A stretch of DNA of 59,538 nucleotides. It comes from Solirubrobacterales bacterium. Lineage in GTDB: Bacteria > Actinomycetota > Thermoleophilia > Solirubrobacterales > Solirubrobacteraceae. A program made the translations under genes and the position numbers. The stretch's first letter is position 1, and every line of letters starts with the position of its first letter. Where the stretch lies: positions 124,520 to 184,057 of the forward strand of contig PLFX01000011.1 in assembly GCA_003138355.1 (NCBI GenBank). The letters are read 5' to 3'. The notes under the pieces are model-generated. The model saw only the letters and a program-made list of their open reading frames with translations. It was not told the DNA's origin and made no database searches. Positions 34,965-43,909 of this stretch are shown here, piece after piece.

Positions 34965-36223
34965 CCCAGGCGCTCGCGGCGAAGACCGCTCTGCCCCGAC
35001 TGCTCGAGGGCCTCGCAGACGGGCCGCTCGTCACTCTCGAGCGCCACCACGCAGTGCACGGTCCGATGCCTTCGCCGCAGGAGCTCGATCGCGCCGAGCT
35101 CGTCGAGCTGATCGCCGACTGCGCGCTGCGCGGACGCGGCGGCGCAGCCTTCCCTGTGGCGCGCAAGATGCGGGCCGTGGCCGCCGCGCGTGGACGTCCG
35201 ATTCTCGTCGCGAACGGCTGCGAGAGCGAGCCGCTCAGCGGCAAGGACGCGCTGCTGCTGCGCGAACTCCCCCATCTCGTCCTCGATGGCGCGACCCTCG
35301 TCGCGCGCGCGATCGGGGCGCAGCGCGTGATCCTCGCCGTCAAGCACAGCGCACCCGAGCGCGCGCTGCTCGAGCGAGCGCTCGCAGAGCGCGCCGCGCG
35401 GGCCTTCGACGACGTCAGCTTCGAGGTCTTCGCGGGCGCCGCCACGTTCATCGCCGGACAGGAGACGGCTGTCGTCTCGCAGATCAACGGCGGCCCGGCG
35501 TTGCCGACGTTCCAGCCGCCGCGCGTCAGCGAGCGCGGCGTCGGGCGGCGACCGACGCTCGTCCAGAACGTCGAGACGCTCGCGCACATCGCGCTCATCG
35601 CGCGCCACGGATCCGACTGGCACAACGCGATCGGATCCACCAACGAGCCAGGCTCCACGCTCGTCACGGTGGTGTGCGCCGGCGGCACGCGCAGCGTCTT
35701 CGAGATCGCCTACGGCACCCGCCTTGACGACGTGTTGGCGGCCGCGCGAGTCGATACCGCCGCGATCGGCGGCCTGCTGCTGGGCGGCTATTTCGGTACC
35801 TGGCTGCCGACGAGCGTCGCGGGCGAGCTCCGCCTGTCGCACGAGGAGCTCCGGCGCTGCGACGCGTCGCTCGGCTGCGGGGTCATCGCGGCGCTACCGG
35901 CGAGCGCCTGCCCGGTCGCCGAGACGGTGCGCGTCTCCGCCTACCTCGCGTCACAGTCGGCCGGCCAGTGCGGGCCATGCGTTCACGGGAGCTCCGCGAT
36001 CGCGCGACGCCTCGAGGCGGCCAGTCGTGGAAGCGCCGGAACGCTCGCGTTCGAGGACGTGCGTCGCTGGACGCTCGAGATCCAGGATCGCGGCGCGTGC
36101 CACCATCCGACAGGGCTCGGTCGCTTCGTCGGGAGCGCGTTGCGCACTTTCCGCAGGGAGTTCGAGGATCACGCGCGGCACGGCCCGTGCGCGGCCTGCA
36201 CGGCAAAGGCGATGTTGACGTGA
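34961..36223 (+). CDS. NuoF-like flavin/Fe-S protein
   Basis: 420 aa from ATG 34961 (ATGA overlap). NuoF/complex I 51-kDa fold: FMN/NADH-site blocks CALRGRGGAAFPVARKM and VANGCESEPLSGKDALLL, a SLBB-like middle (SVFEIAYGTRLDDVLAAA) and a C-terminal 4Fe-4S region with SAGQCGPCVHG and GACHHPTGL. No other complex I subunit is present, so it probably feeds electrons from NAD(P)H or ferredoxin to the membrane cytochrome. Extra C-terminal Cys (HGPCAACTAK) may bind a cluster or metal. Confidence 0.88.
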   Translation: MTQALAAKTALPRLLEGLADGPLVTLERHHAVHGPMPSPQELDRAELVELIADCALRGRGGAAFPVARKMRAVAAARGRPILVANGCESEPLSGKDALLLRELPHLVLDGATLVARAIGAQRVILAVKHSAPERALLERALAERAARAFDDVSFEVFAGAATFIAGQETAVVSQINGGPALPTFQPPRVSERGVGRRPTLVQNVETLAHIALIARHGSDWHNAIGSTNEPGSTLVTVVCAGGTRSVFEIAYGTRLDDVLAAARVDTAAIGGLLLGGYFGTWLPTSVAGELRLSHEELRRCDASLGCGVIAALPASACPVAETVRVSAYLASQSAGQCGPCVHGSSAIARRLEAASRGSAGTLAFEDVRRWTLEIQDRGACHHPTGLGRFVGSALRTFRREFEDHARHGPCAACTAKAMLT

Positions 36224-36411
36224 GGCTGCGCTGCAACCCGATCGAATGCGATGGGCACGGTCTGTGCGCGGAGCTCTTCCCGGAGCGCATACGCCTCGAC
36301 GACTGGGGCTACCCGGTGATCGCCGACGAGCCGATCCCACGTGACCTCGAGCAGCACGCGCGCCGCGCCGCGGACGCCTGCCCGACGCTCGCGCTCTCGC
36401 TCGAGCCCTAG
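36220..36411 (+). CDS. Ferredoxin ([3Fe-4S]/[4Fe-4S] single-cluster type)
   Basis: 63 aa from GTG 36220, overlapping the previous stop as GTGA. Cys ligands: CNPIECDGHGLC near the N-terminus and ACPTLAL near the C-terminus, the pattern of small actinobacterial ferredoxins that partner cytochromes P450 and reductases. Here it is the last gene of the redox operon and likely shuttles electrons to or from the NuoF-like protein. The HK gene is convergent, 20 bp away. Confidence 0.88.
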   Translation: MRLRCNPIECDGHGLCAELFPERIRLDDWGYPVIADEPIPRDLEQHARRAADACPTLALSLEP

Positions 36412-36431
36412 CCGAGGGCCTCGCGGCAGCG

Positions 36432-37922
36432 CTAGCTCCAGAGCCGCTCGAAGGCGCCGGCCGGCCTGCGCCGCGCGCTGAAGCCGCCGAGATCGAGCAC
36501 GAAGAGCGCCCCACCGCCGGCGCTCTCGCGCACCGACACGCGCCCGCCGTGAGCCTCCGCGATCGCCTTGACGATCGCGAGACCGAGTCCCGTGCCGCCC
36601 GCCGCGCGGCTGCGCGAGGCATCGGTTCGGTGGAAGCGGTCGAAGACACGCGCGCGCTGCTCGCTTGGGATGCCCGGTCCGTCGTCGGCGAGCTCGAAGC
36701 GCAACCGTCCGGCGCCCAGATCCTGGACGTCGAGCCGGACCAGTCCGGACGGTGGCGTGGTGTGGTTGATCGCGTTCTCGATCAGGTTGCGCAGCGCCTG
36801 CGTGAGCCGGTCCGAATCGGCGAGCAGGACGCCGCTCGGAACTGGACCGAGCTCGAATCGCCGCTCCGCAGTTGCGCTGACGCCCGCCCAGAGATCCTCG
36901 ATGAAATCCGGCAGATCGACGTCGTCTAGTCGCAGGAACTCGCCCTGCTCGGCCTGGGTAAGGAGCAGCAGGTCGTCGGCGAGACGGCTCATCCGTGCCA
37001 CCTCGGCGGTGACCAGGCGCTCGACTCTGACCACGTCCTCGGAGGACGGCGAGCGCTCAGCGGCCAGCACCTCCAGCTGGCCGCGGATCACCGTCAGCGG
37101 CGTGCGCAGCTCGTGCGAGGCGTCGCCGATGAACGAGCGCTGGGCTTCGAAGGCGGCGGTCAGCCGATCGAGCATGTGGTTGAAGGACTCGGCGAGAACG
37201 CGGGTCTCATCCGCCGGGCCACTCTCGCTCAGCGGCATCCGCGGCCGCAGGTCACCGCCATCGACGCGCGCCGCGATCGCGGCCATCCGTCGCAGCGGCG
37301 AGGACACGCGCGCGCCCACCAGCAGCGACGCGGCCAGGGCCAGCGCCAATGCCAGAGCCCCGGCGAGGGCGAACGCCCCGACGACGCCGTTCTGCGATCG
37401 CGCCACGATCGCAAGCGGCTCGCCGACGCCGAGGTGCACGGCGACGCCGCCGGCCCGCACCGTTTCGCGCAGCAGGCGCAGATCGCCGACGTCGGGGGCC
37501 GGCAGCGTGCTGATGCCGGCGGGTGCGCGCAGCAGGCTCGCCGCGAGCGTCGCCTCCGAGCGCTGCTCGAGACGCGTCTCGCCATCATCGGCGCGCAGAC
37601 CGAAGAGCTCGGGCTGATTCGTGAGCACGCCCGTGCCCGGCAGGGTGGCGAACAGCAGCGTGGACGCGGCGCCGAACGGCTGGCTGGTGAGGTAGGTGGA
37701 GGCGCGCCTCGCGGCGTCCGCGCGGGTCCCGGCGCCGTGCAGCACCTGCGCGAACTCGCCCATTTCGGCGCGCAGCTCCTGGTCGACGTCGCGACGGATC
37801 TGCGAGCCGGTGCCGTTGTAGACGGCGAAAGCCGTGATGACCAGCGCGAAGATCATGACGATGGCGACCCACGCCGTGAGGCGCCAGCGCATACCCGAAG
37901 GCATGAGCCTTCTCGGGCTCAT
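36432..37922 (-). CDS. Sensor histidine kinase (HAMP, HisKA, HATPase)
   Basis: 496 aa. TM1 (LTAWVAIVMIFALVITAFAV), an exterior sensor of about 140 residues, TM2 (FALAGALALALALAASLLVG), HAMP, the H-box DASHELRTPLTVIRGQ with the phospho-accepting His, N-box LIENAINHT and G1/G2 boxes DDGPGIP and GGTGLGLAIVKAIAEAHGG. It overlaps the response regulator gene by 4 bp. Its position between the two halves of the redox locus suggests it controls them; the sensed signal is unknown. Confidence 0.93.
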   Translation of the reverse strand: MSPRRLMPSGMRWRLTAWVAIVMIFALVITAFAVYNGTGSQIRRDVDQELRAEMGEFAQVLHGAGTRADAARRASTYLTSQPFGAASTLLFATLPGTGVLTNQPELFGLRADDGETRLEQRSEATLAASLLRAPAGISTLPAPDVGDLRLLRETVRAGGVAVHLGVGEPLAIVARSQNGVVGAFALAGALALALALAASLLVGARVSSPLRRMAAIAARVDGGDLRPRMPLSESGPADETRVLAESFNHMLDRLTAAFEAQRSFIGDASHELRTPLTVIRGQLEVLAAERSPSSEDVVRVERLVTAEVARMSRLADDLLLLTQAEQGEFLRLDDVDLPDFIEDLWAGVSATAERRFELGPVPSGVLLADSDRLTQALRNLIENAINHTTPPSGLVRLDVQDLGAGRLRFELADDGPGIPSEQRARVFDRFHRTDASRSRAAGGTGLGLAIVKAIAEAHGGRVSVRESAGGGALFVLDLGGFSARRRPAGAFERLWS

Positions 37923-38692
37923 ACGAGGAAGCGATAGCCGACCGAGCGAACGGTGGCGAGCGGTGCGGGGCGCCCGGGCTGGCCGAGCTTGCGCCGCAAG
38001 TAGCCGACGTAGACGTCGACGATGTTCGTCTTCGGGTCGTGCTGGTAACCCCAGACCGCGCTGAGGATCTCCTCGCGCGAGCAGACATCGCCGGCGCGGC
38101 GCAGCAGATACGCCAGCAGCTCGAACTCGGTCGCGGACAGGCGCACCAACAGGCCGGCGCGTCGCACCTCGCGGGTGAGCAGGTTCAGCTCCACATCAGC
38201 GCCCGTGAGGATTGCGGCGGGACCTTGCAGCACCTGGCGAAGGTGAGCCCGCAGGCGCGCCGCGAGCTCCGCAACCGAGAAGGGCTTCTGCACGTAGTCG
38301 ACCGCCCCGGCATCAAGACCCGCGATGCGATCTGAGATGTCGCTGCGCGCCGTGAGGATCACAACCGGTACCTCGGGCCGCTTCTCCCGCACCGTCGCGA
38401 GGAGCTCCATGCCACTGATTCCAGGCAGCATGAGATCGAGCACGATCGCATCGAACTGCTCGCCGGCCGCGCGGCGCATACCCTCGCGGCCATCCAGCAC
38501 CGCGTCCACGACGAAGCCCTCGCTGCTCAGCCCGCGCGTGACGAAGTCCACGATTCCGGGCTCGTCCTCGATCAGGAGGATGCGGGGCCCAAACGGCGGG
38601 GCGGGAGCCGCGGACGGCTGGAGATCCGACGCCACAGTAACGCCAGAATAGACCTGCTCCCAGGCACGTTCGTCGCATATGAGGGTTCTCAC
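37919..38692 (-). CDS. Response regulator, OmpR/PhoB family
   Basis: 257 aa as an open frame from GTG 38692. Receiver domain with acidic pocket LIEDEPGIVDF, phospho-acceptor Asp in IVLDLMLPGISG and Lys in YVQKPFS; C-terminal winged helix with LSATEFELLAYLLRRAG and TNIVDVYVGYLRRKL. The first ~30 residues are non-conserved and lack an SD, so translation may begin nearer PFGPRILLIEDE (for example the GTG 20 codons in). It pairs with the kinase and probably binds the direct repeat just upstream. Confidence 0.92.
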   Translation of the reverse strand: MRTLICDERAWEQVYSGVTVASDLQPSAAPAPPFGPRILLIEDEPGIVDFVTRGLSSEGFVVDAVLDGREGMRRAAGEQFDAIVLDLMLPGISGMELLATVREKRPEVPVVILTARSDISDRIAGLDAGAVDYVQKPFSVAELAARLRAHLRQVLQGPAAILTGADVELNLLTREVRRAGLLVRLSATEFELLAYLLRRAGDVCSREEILSAVWGYQHDPKTNIVDVYVGYLRRKLGQPGRPAPLATVRSVGYRFLV

Positions 38693-38699
38693 GGAGCGA

Positions 38700-38717
38700 T
38701 TACGGGACGCTTACGCG
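38700..38717. promoter_or_regulatory. OmpR-type direct repeat between the regulator and cytochrome-b/ApbE genes
   Basis: TTACGGG (38700) and TTACGCG (38711) repeat with an 11-bp period, the spacing used by OmpR/PhoB dimers. It lies 8 bp from the open-frame start of the response regulator and 114 bp upstream of the divergent cytochrome-b-like gene, so one site could control both. Binding is inferred. Confidence 0.5.
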
Positions 38718-38830
38718 CCGCGCTGACACTGCTCGGGGTGGGGATCGAGACGCGGGCGCAACGCCGGCCTGCCGCGCGCGGTAAGCGCTGGGCAAGCGGC
38801 AGTACGATCGGCAACGAAGAGCTGACCGCG

Positions 38831-39388
38831 ATGACGGCGATCGTGCTGCTCGCGCTGCTGGCCGCGCTCGGCATCACGATCCTGCGCGTTCGTCAGCTCC
38901 TGAACCCGCACATGTTCATCGGGATGATGCTGCTGGGTCCCGTGCTGCTGAAGATGGGCAGCACCGGCTGGCGGTTCATCCGCTACTACACCGGCAGCGC
39001 GCCCTACGTCAGCAAGGGGCCACCGCCGTTCATCCTCCGTGCGAGCGCGCCGATCGTCGTGCTCTCGACAGTGGCAGTGTTCGCAACCGGGATCGTCCTA
39101 CTCGTCGCGGGACCCTCGGCACGCAGCCCGTTCCTCGGACTGCACAAGGCGAGCTTCCTCATCTGGCTCGCGTTCATGGCGCTGCACGTGCTCGGACATC
39201 TACCTGAGCTCCCGCACTCCCTGCGCGCAAGCTCGCGCGAACGGGCCACGCCGTGGGACGACTACGGCGCGGGTCGTGGCGCACGAGCGCTCGCGCTCGC
39301 GGGGTCGCTCGCCGCGGGAGTCATCCTCGCGATCCTCACGATCCCCCTGTTCGCCTCATGGGCTCACCTCCACGTCCTCTCCCACTGA
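38831..39388 (+). CDS. Four-helix cytochrome-b561-like membrane protein
   Basis: 185 aa from ATG 38831 (MTAIVLLALLAALGITILRV); the frame opens at GTG 38738 but the extra residues are basic and unconserved. Four membrane segments with candidate haem His in LLNPHMFIG, FLGLHKASFL and ALHVLGHLPEL. The exterior loop RYYTGSAPYVSKGPPP may contact a partner. ApbE follows with a 31-bp overlap. Likely an electron carrier in the same pathway as the FRE-like protein. Confidence 0.75.
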   Translation: MTAIVLLALLAALGITILRVRQLLNPHMFIGMMLLGPVLLKMGSTGWRFIRYYTGSAPYVSKGPPPFILRASAPIVVLSTVAVFATGIVLLVAGPSARSPFLGLHKASFLIWLAFMALHVLGHLPELPHSLRASSRERATPWDDYGAGRGARALALAGSLAAGVILAILTIPLFASWAHLHVLSH

Positions 39389-40350
39389 GCCCGGCACCGG
39401 CCAGCCTCAGCTTCGAGGCGCTCGGCGGAGTCGCGACAGTTGCTACCACGGTCGCCGGCGAGCTCGACGCCGCGGTAGCGGTCGTCAAGGCCGAGGTCCG
39501 GGCGATCGACGTCACCGCGAGCCGCTTTCGCGCCGACTCCGAGATCGAGCGCCTCAACGCCCGTGCAGGCGAGCCGGTGACGGTCAGCCCACTTCTTCTC
39601 GACGCGATCGCAGTCGCCATCCGGGCGGCGCACGCAAGCGACGGAAGCGTCGATCCGACCCTCGGCGCGGTACTCATCGCCGCCGGCTACGATCGCGACT
39701 TCCAAGAGCTGGAGCGCCCCTCGCCGACTGCGCTCGGGCCGCCGGCGCCGCGGATCCTGCAGCTGTACCGGACCGAGGCCTGGAGGCTGATCGAGCTCGA
39801 CCGCGAGGCCGCAACGGTGCTCGTTCCGCGCGGCGTGAGGCTCGACCTCGGCGCCACGGCAAAGGCGCTCGCCGCCGACCGCGCTGCCGCGGCCGCAGCA
39901 TCGCGCTGCACATGCGGAGTGCTCGTCAGTCTCAGTGGCGACATCGCGACAGGCGGCGAGCCACCGACGGGCGGCTGGAGCATCCACGTGAGCGACGATC
40001 ACCGCGCGCCAGCGTTCGCCCCGGGGCAAACGGTCGCGATCAACAGCGGCGGCCTTGCCACGTCGTCCTCGACAGCGCGGCGCTGGCTGCACGACGGTCA
40101 TAACATGCACCACATCATCGATCCGCGGAGCGCGAGCCCAGCGCGCTCGATCTGGCGCACGGTGAGTGTCAGTGCGGCGAGCTGCGTCGACGCGAACACG
40201 GCGAGCACGGCCGCGCTCGTCCTCGGCCGGCGCGCCCAGCCGTGGCTCGAGCGGATCGGCCTCCCGGCAAGGCTCGTCGGGCACGACGGCGAGGCTGTGA
40301 TCGTCGGTGGATGGCCCAGTGGCGACGAGGCCGCGCCGCAGGCGGGATAG
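39358..40350 (+). CDS. apbE: FAD:protein FMN transferase (ApbE family)
   Basis: 330 aa from ATG 39358 (MGSPPRPLPLSPAPASLSFE). ApbE motifs: TASRFRADSEIERLN, RLDLGATAKALAADRAA (FAD/Mg site), SLSGDIATGG, VAINSGGLATS and HHIIDPRSASPAR. It attaches FMN covalently to Thr/Ser of exported redox proteins. There is no lipoprotein signal. No canonical FMN-binding domain with an SGATxT acceptor is encoded in the window, so its client is either elsewhere or unusual. It overlaps the secreted-protein gene by 44 bp. Confidence 0.92.
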   Translation: MGSPPRPLPLSPAPASLSFEALGGVATVATTVAGELDAAVAVVKAEVRAIDVTASRFRADSEIERLNARAGEPVTVSPLLLDAIAVAIRAAHASDGSVDPTLGAVLIAAGYDRDFQELERPSPTALGPPAPRILQLYRTEAWRLIELDREAATVLVPRGVRLDLGATAKALAADRAAAAAASRCTCGVLVSLSGDIATGGEPPTGGWSIHVSDDHRAPAFAPGQTVAINSGGLATSSSTARRWLHDGHNMHHIIDPRSASPARSIWRTVSVSAASCVDANTASTAALVLGRRAQPWLERIGLPARLVGHDGEAVIVGGWPSGDEAAPQAG

Positions 40351-41074
40351 GCGACCCGCCGCGCGAGAGCGCGCGGTGCGTCGCCGGCGGACGGTCGCGG
40401 TCGGCGGGCTCGCCGGCCTCGGGCTCGCGATCGGCCTACTCGCGGCGCCAGGGGGCACGCACCCGATTCAGCGCCCAGTGCGCCTCGCGGGGACGCGCCA
40501 GTCGCAGGTGCCGGTGCAGTCGCCAACGTCGACTGTGCCGACGCCTGGATCGCTGCCGCAGACGAACGCGTTCCCTTCAGCAAACACGCCGCTCTTCAAG
40601 CAGTTGATCGGAGATCTCTGGACCGGCGTCATCGAGAATCGTCTCTCCCCCGCGCTGCCGGCCTTCTTCCCCCTCGAGGCATACGCTCAGCTGAAGGCGA
40701 TCGGGGATGCCGCGGGCGACTGGCACAACCGGCTCGTCTACGACTACCGCCTCGACATCGGTGCGGCCCACGCCTTGCTCGGCAGCGATGCCGCGGGCGC
40801 CCGACTGCTACGCGTCACGGTCATGCGCAGCTACGGCCACTGGGTGCCGCCCGGTGTCTGTTACAACAGCGTCGGCTACTACGAGATGCCGAATGCGCGC
40901 GTCGTCTACCGCGCGCACGGCCAGGTGCGCTCGTTCGGGATCGCCTCGCTGATCTCCTGGCGCGGGGTCTGGTACGTCGTGCACTTCGGCGCGATCCTGC
41001 GCTCAGCGGATGTCGGCGAGGTCGATGATCCGGCCAGTGGACCCGGCGTGTCCACTTACTCGGGCACCTGCTGA
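40307..41074 (+). CDS. Secreted/anchored protein of unknown function (redox locus)
   Basis: 255 aa from ATG 40307, overlapping apbE. Basic N-terminus and one membrane segment (TVAVGGLAGLGLAIGLLAAP), a Pro/Thr linker, then a domain beginning FKQLIGDLWTGVIENRLSPAL with WHNRLVYDYRLDIGAAH, MRSYGHWVPPGVCYNSVGYY and ASLISWRGVWYVVHFGAILR. The C-terminus ends STYSGTC, giving a possible disulfide with the VCYN Cys. No known family. Coupling to apbE suggests a role with the exported redox system. Confidence 0.65.
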   Translation: MDGPVATRPRRRRDRRPAARERAVRRRRTVAVGGLAGLGLAIGLLAAPGGTHPIQRPVRLAGTRQSQVPVQSPTSTVPTPGSLPQTNAFPSANTPLFKQLIGDLWTGVIENRLSPALPAFFPLEAYAQLKAIGDAAGDWHNRLVYDYRLDIGAAHALLGSDAAGARLLRVTVMRSYGHWVPPGVCYNSVGYYEMPNARVVYRAHGQVRSFGIASLISWRGVWYVVHFGAILRSADVGEVDDPASGPGVSTYSGTC

Positions 41075-41084
41075 GCCGGCCAGC

Positions 41085-42184
41085 TCACCCGCCGGCCGGC
41101 GCGCGGGCAGCGGCCGCCGCGCTCGCGAACACGACGCCCGCCGGCTTGCGCTTGAAATAGGTCGTCTCGAGGCCGTAGTGGGCGAAGCAGGACGGGTCCG
41201 GGTTGGCAAGGCCGGGCAGGTAGTCGCGCAGGTTGAAGTAGAAGGCCGCCTTGACGAAGGAAAGCTGCTCGAGATCCTGGTAGGCTCGCGCAAGAAGCTC
41301 GCCTGGTCCTGCTCGGTCGAGGTGTCTCCGCCGCAGCCGTCGGGACCATTTGCCCCAGGCCAACCGAACTCGGTCAGCCACATGTCGGGCGTACCGTAGC
41401 CGTGCGCGGTGAACTCGTTCTCGTAGCCGGCCAGCTCCTGCATCCAGGTGAGCTTGGGGTGGCCGCCGCCTGGGAAGGAGATCGCGTAGTTGGGGGTCGA
41501 GGGATCATCCGGCGGGAAGCGGTAGGCGTGGTAGGCGATCGCGTCGAACGGCTTGCGGCCACCGAGCGCGCTCAGAACCTGGTCGAGGTAGCCGAGGTCC
41601 GAGCCGCCGATGCCGGCGAAGAGCAGCTTGTCGTCCATGCCGTAGCGCGCGTTGACCTGCTGGAAGACCGCGTATTCGTTTTCGAGTAGCTGCGCGTAAG
41701 CGCTCGGGTCCGGCGCGGGCGGCCACATCGAGGCGTGGTTGGGCTCGACCCAGCTCTCGAACCACTGAACGCGGCCGCGGAAATGGAGCAGGACGTGCTT
41801 CAGATAGGCGTCGTAGACGGTCAGGTTAGTCGGCGAGCAGTGGGTGACCGGGCTCGCGCAGGCGGCAGGGTCGCTGCCGAGGCTCAGCAGTACGCCGAGG
41901 TGGTAGCGGAGCGCCTGATCGACGAGACCGTCCTGGATGCGAAAGCTCGGCTTCCCGTGGGTGAAGCGCATGCTGTCGCCCGTGAAATGGACCCAGCGCG
42001 CGCCGAGCTTCGCGGCGTGGGGCGTGTCGAGCGCGTAGCGCGCGTTGCTGTCGTCGAAAGTACCCGTGTTGAGCCCGAAAAGGCTCGGCGGCGTTGCTAG
42101 GCCCCCGCTCGCGCCGCGCCCGGGCGCGGCCAGGATGCCGAGCAGTGCCGCGGTGACGAGCAGTAGGCTGAGACGCGAGCGCAT
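41085..42184 (-). pseudogene. Secreted clan GH-A glycoside hydrolase-like protein, frameshifted
   Basis: Signal peptide MRSRLSLLLVTAALLGILAA. A TIM-barrel with the acid/base motif SWVEPNHASMW and the nucleophile block MWLTEFGWPG (Glu in both). Near 41288-41300 the frame breaks after STEQDQASF; the proper continuation LARAYQDLEQLSFVKAAFYF and LANPDPSCFAHYGLETTYF is one base out and ends at 41085. A single missing base explains it. The upstream frame instead runs on to 41003 as Ser/Arg-rich nonsense. Could be a true pseudogene or a sequencing error; GH5/GH39-like family is a guess. Confidence 0.78.
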
Positions 42185-42353
42185 CAGAATTACCTATCGG
42201 CCCTGCGTCGAATAGAAACGAGCGAGCGCACCAGAATGCGCTACCGCGGTTTCACGAACTCTCGGCGCTCGGGGTGAGGGCCTCAGATTCGACCGCGCTT
42301 CGGGCCGTCGAGCGGATTCGTGACTACAGACGACGGCGATAACATCCGCGCCA

Positions 42354-43040
42354 ATGCTCGCGCGCCTGCGGAGACGCTCTGAGCTCGATCGGGTAATCGC
42401 GCCGGAGATCAAGGATGACGCGTTCTACGAGTCGATCATCCGTGTGGCGAGTATGCCTGGGCTGAGCCACATTCTCGAGATCGGCGCATCGAGTGGAACT
42501 GGAAGCACGGAGGCGTTCGTCGCCGGAATCGGCATGCAACCCGAGGCTCCGACGCTGCACTGCCTGGAGGTGTCTGAGCCGCGCTACCGGGCACTGGTTG
42601 AGCGCTACCGCGATATCCCGTTCGTTCGCTGCTACCACGCCTCGTCGGTGGCACTGTCCGACTTCCCGAGCGTGGACGAGGTAGCTTCCGCGTGGCGAGC
42701 CGGGGATCCGCCGCTGCGGACGCAGCTGCGCTGGCTGCGTCAGGACATCGACTACATCACTGAACACGACGTTCCGCAGTCGGCGATCGACTCCATCAAG
42801 GAGGAGTTCGCGATCGACAGCTTCGATGTTGTGCTGATAGATGGCTCGGAGTTCACGGGCACGGCCGAGCTTGCACAGGTCTACGGTGCGCGGTTCTTGC
42901 TACTCGATGACATCCGCACGTTCAAGAACCGGGCGAATTACGAACGGCTCAGTGACGATCCGGGCTACCGCCTGATGGCCTCAGACCCGCACCTTCGCCA
43001 CGGCTTCGCGGTCTTCTGCCGTGCGAGCGAGCCTATCTAG
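42354..43040 (+). CDS. Class I SAM-dependent methyltransferase-like protein
   Basis: 228 aa from ATG 42354. Rossmann-like start HILEIGASSGTGSTEAFVAG (SAM loop), LHCLEVSEPRYRALVERY (acidic residue for ribose), DSFDVVLIDGSEFTGTAEL and RFLLLDDIRTFKNRANYERL, the pattern of FkbM/TylF-like O-methyltransferases, with Asp residues that may bind a metal. Divergent from the glycosidase pseudogene; no pathway partner nearby. Substrate unknown. Confidence 0.72.
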   Translation: MLARLRRRSELDRVIAPEIKDDAFYESIIRVASMPGLSHILEIGASSGTGSTEAFVAGIGMQPEAPTLHCLEVSEPRYRALVERYRDIPFVRCYHASSVALSDFPSVDEVASAWRAGDPPLRTQLRWLRQDIDYITEHDVPQSAIDSIKEEFAIDSFDVVLIDGSEFTGTAELAQVYGARFLLLDDIRTFKNRANYERLSDDPGYRLMASDPHLRHGFAVFCRASEPI

Positions 43041-43162
43041 GGTGGATTGTTCGCCGGGAAGCAACGCGCGGGCGTTGCTGGACCGGCGTCCCCGTCTGGC
43101 TGATCCCGCTGGGTGGCAGCCGCATCCTTGCTCGGGAGCCGCCCCAGCCGCCCGGTTGTGGC

Positions 43163-43909
43163 CTATAGAGGCGTCGTGTAGGCGCCGCTGATGCCGCCGT
43201 CGACCAGAAACGTCGACGCCGTGACATAGCTCGAGTCGTCGGAGGCAAGGAAGAGCGCGGCCGCGGCGATCTCCTCGGCCCGCGCGAACCGGCCAATCGG
43301 AATGTGGACCATCCGGCGCGCGGCGCGCTCGGGGTCGTTCGCGAAGAGCTCCTGGAGCAGCGGCGTGTCGACCGGGCCGGGGCACAGCGCGTTGACGCGC
43401 ACGCCCGAGCGGGCGAACTCGACGCCGAGCTCGCGGCTGAGGGCGAGGACGCCGCCCTTCGAGGCGGTGTAGGAGATCTGTGAGGTTGCCGCGCCCATCA
43501 CCGCGACGAACGAGGCGGTGTTGATCACCGAGCCGCCGGCCGGGTCGTTGGCGAGCAGGTGCGGGATGCCGTGCTTGCAGCAGAGGAAGACGGAGCGGAG
43601 GTTCGCGGCCTGGACACGCTCGTAGGCCTCGAGCGTCGTGTCCAGTACCGAGGCGTCATCGGTCGGGGAGATGCCAGCGTTGTTGAAGAGGACGTCGATG
43701 CGGCCGAGCTCCGAACGCACGCGGGCGAAAAGGTCGACGACCTGCTGCTCGTCGGTGACGTCGACCTCGAGCGAGAGATCGCCGGGGGCGCCCACTAGGA
43801 GATCGACGCCCGCAACCTTCGCACCCTCACGCTGGAAGCGCGCGATCGTCGCGGCGCCGATACCGCCGCTGGCGCCAGTGACGACGCAGACCCGGCCCTC
43901 GAGCCTCAT
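43163..43909 (-). CDS. SDR-family oxidoreductase (catabolic operon gene 5)
   Basis: 248 aa classical SDR. TGASGGIGAATIARF (NAD-binding), Asp after the second strand (VAGVDLL) favouring NAD+, NNAGIS, catalytic Ser in INTASFVAV, YTASKGGVLAL and the C-terminal ASTFLVDGGIS. Start ATG 43909 overlaps the aldehyde dehydrogenase stop by 4 bp. In this operon it could oxidise a gamma-glutamylated amino alcohol to the aldehyde used by its neighbour. Confidence 0.9.
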   Translation of the reverse strand: MRLEGRVCVVTGASGGIGAATIARFQREGAKVAGVDLLVGAPGDLSLEVDVTDEQQVVDLFARVRSELGRIDVLFNNAGISPTDDASVLDTTLEAYERVQAANLRSVFLCCKHGIPHLLANDPAGGSVINTASFVAVMGAATSQISYTASKGGVLALSRELGVEFARSGVRVNALCPGPVDTPLLQELFANDPERAARRMVHIPIGRFARAEEIAAAALFLASDDSSYVTASTFLVDGGISGAYTTPL

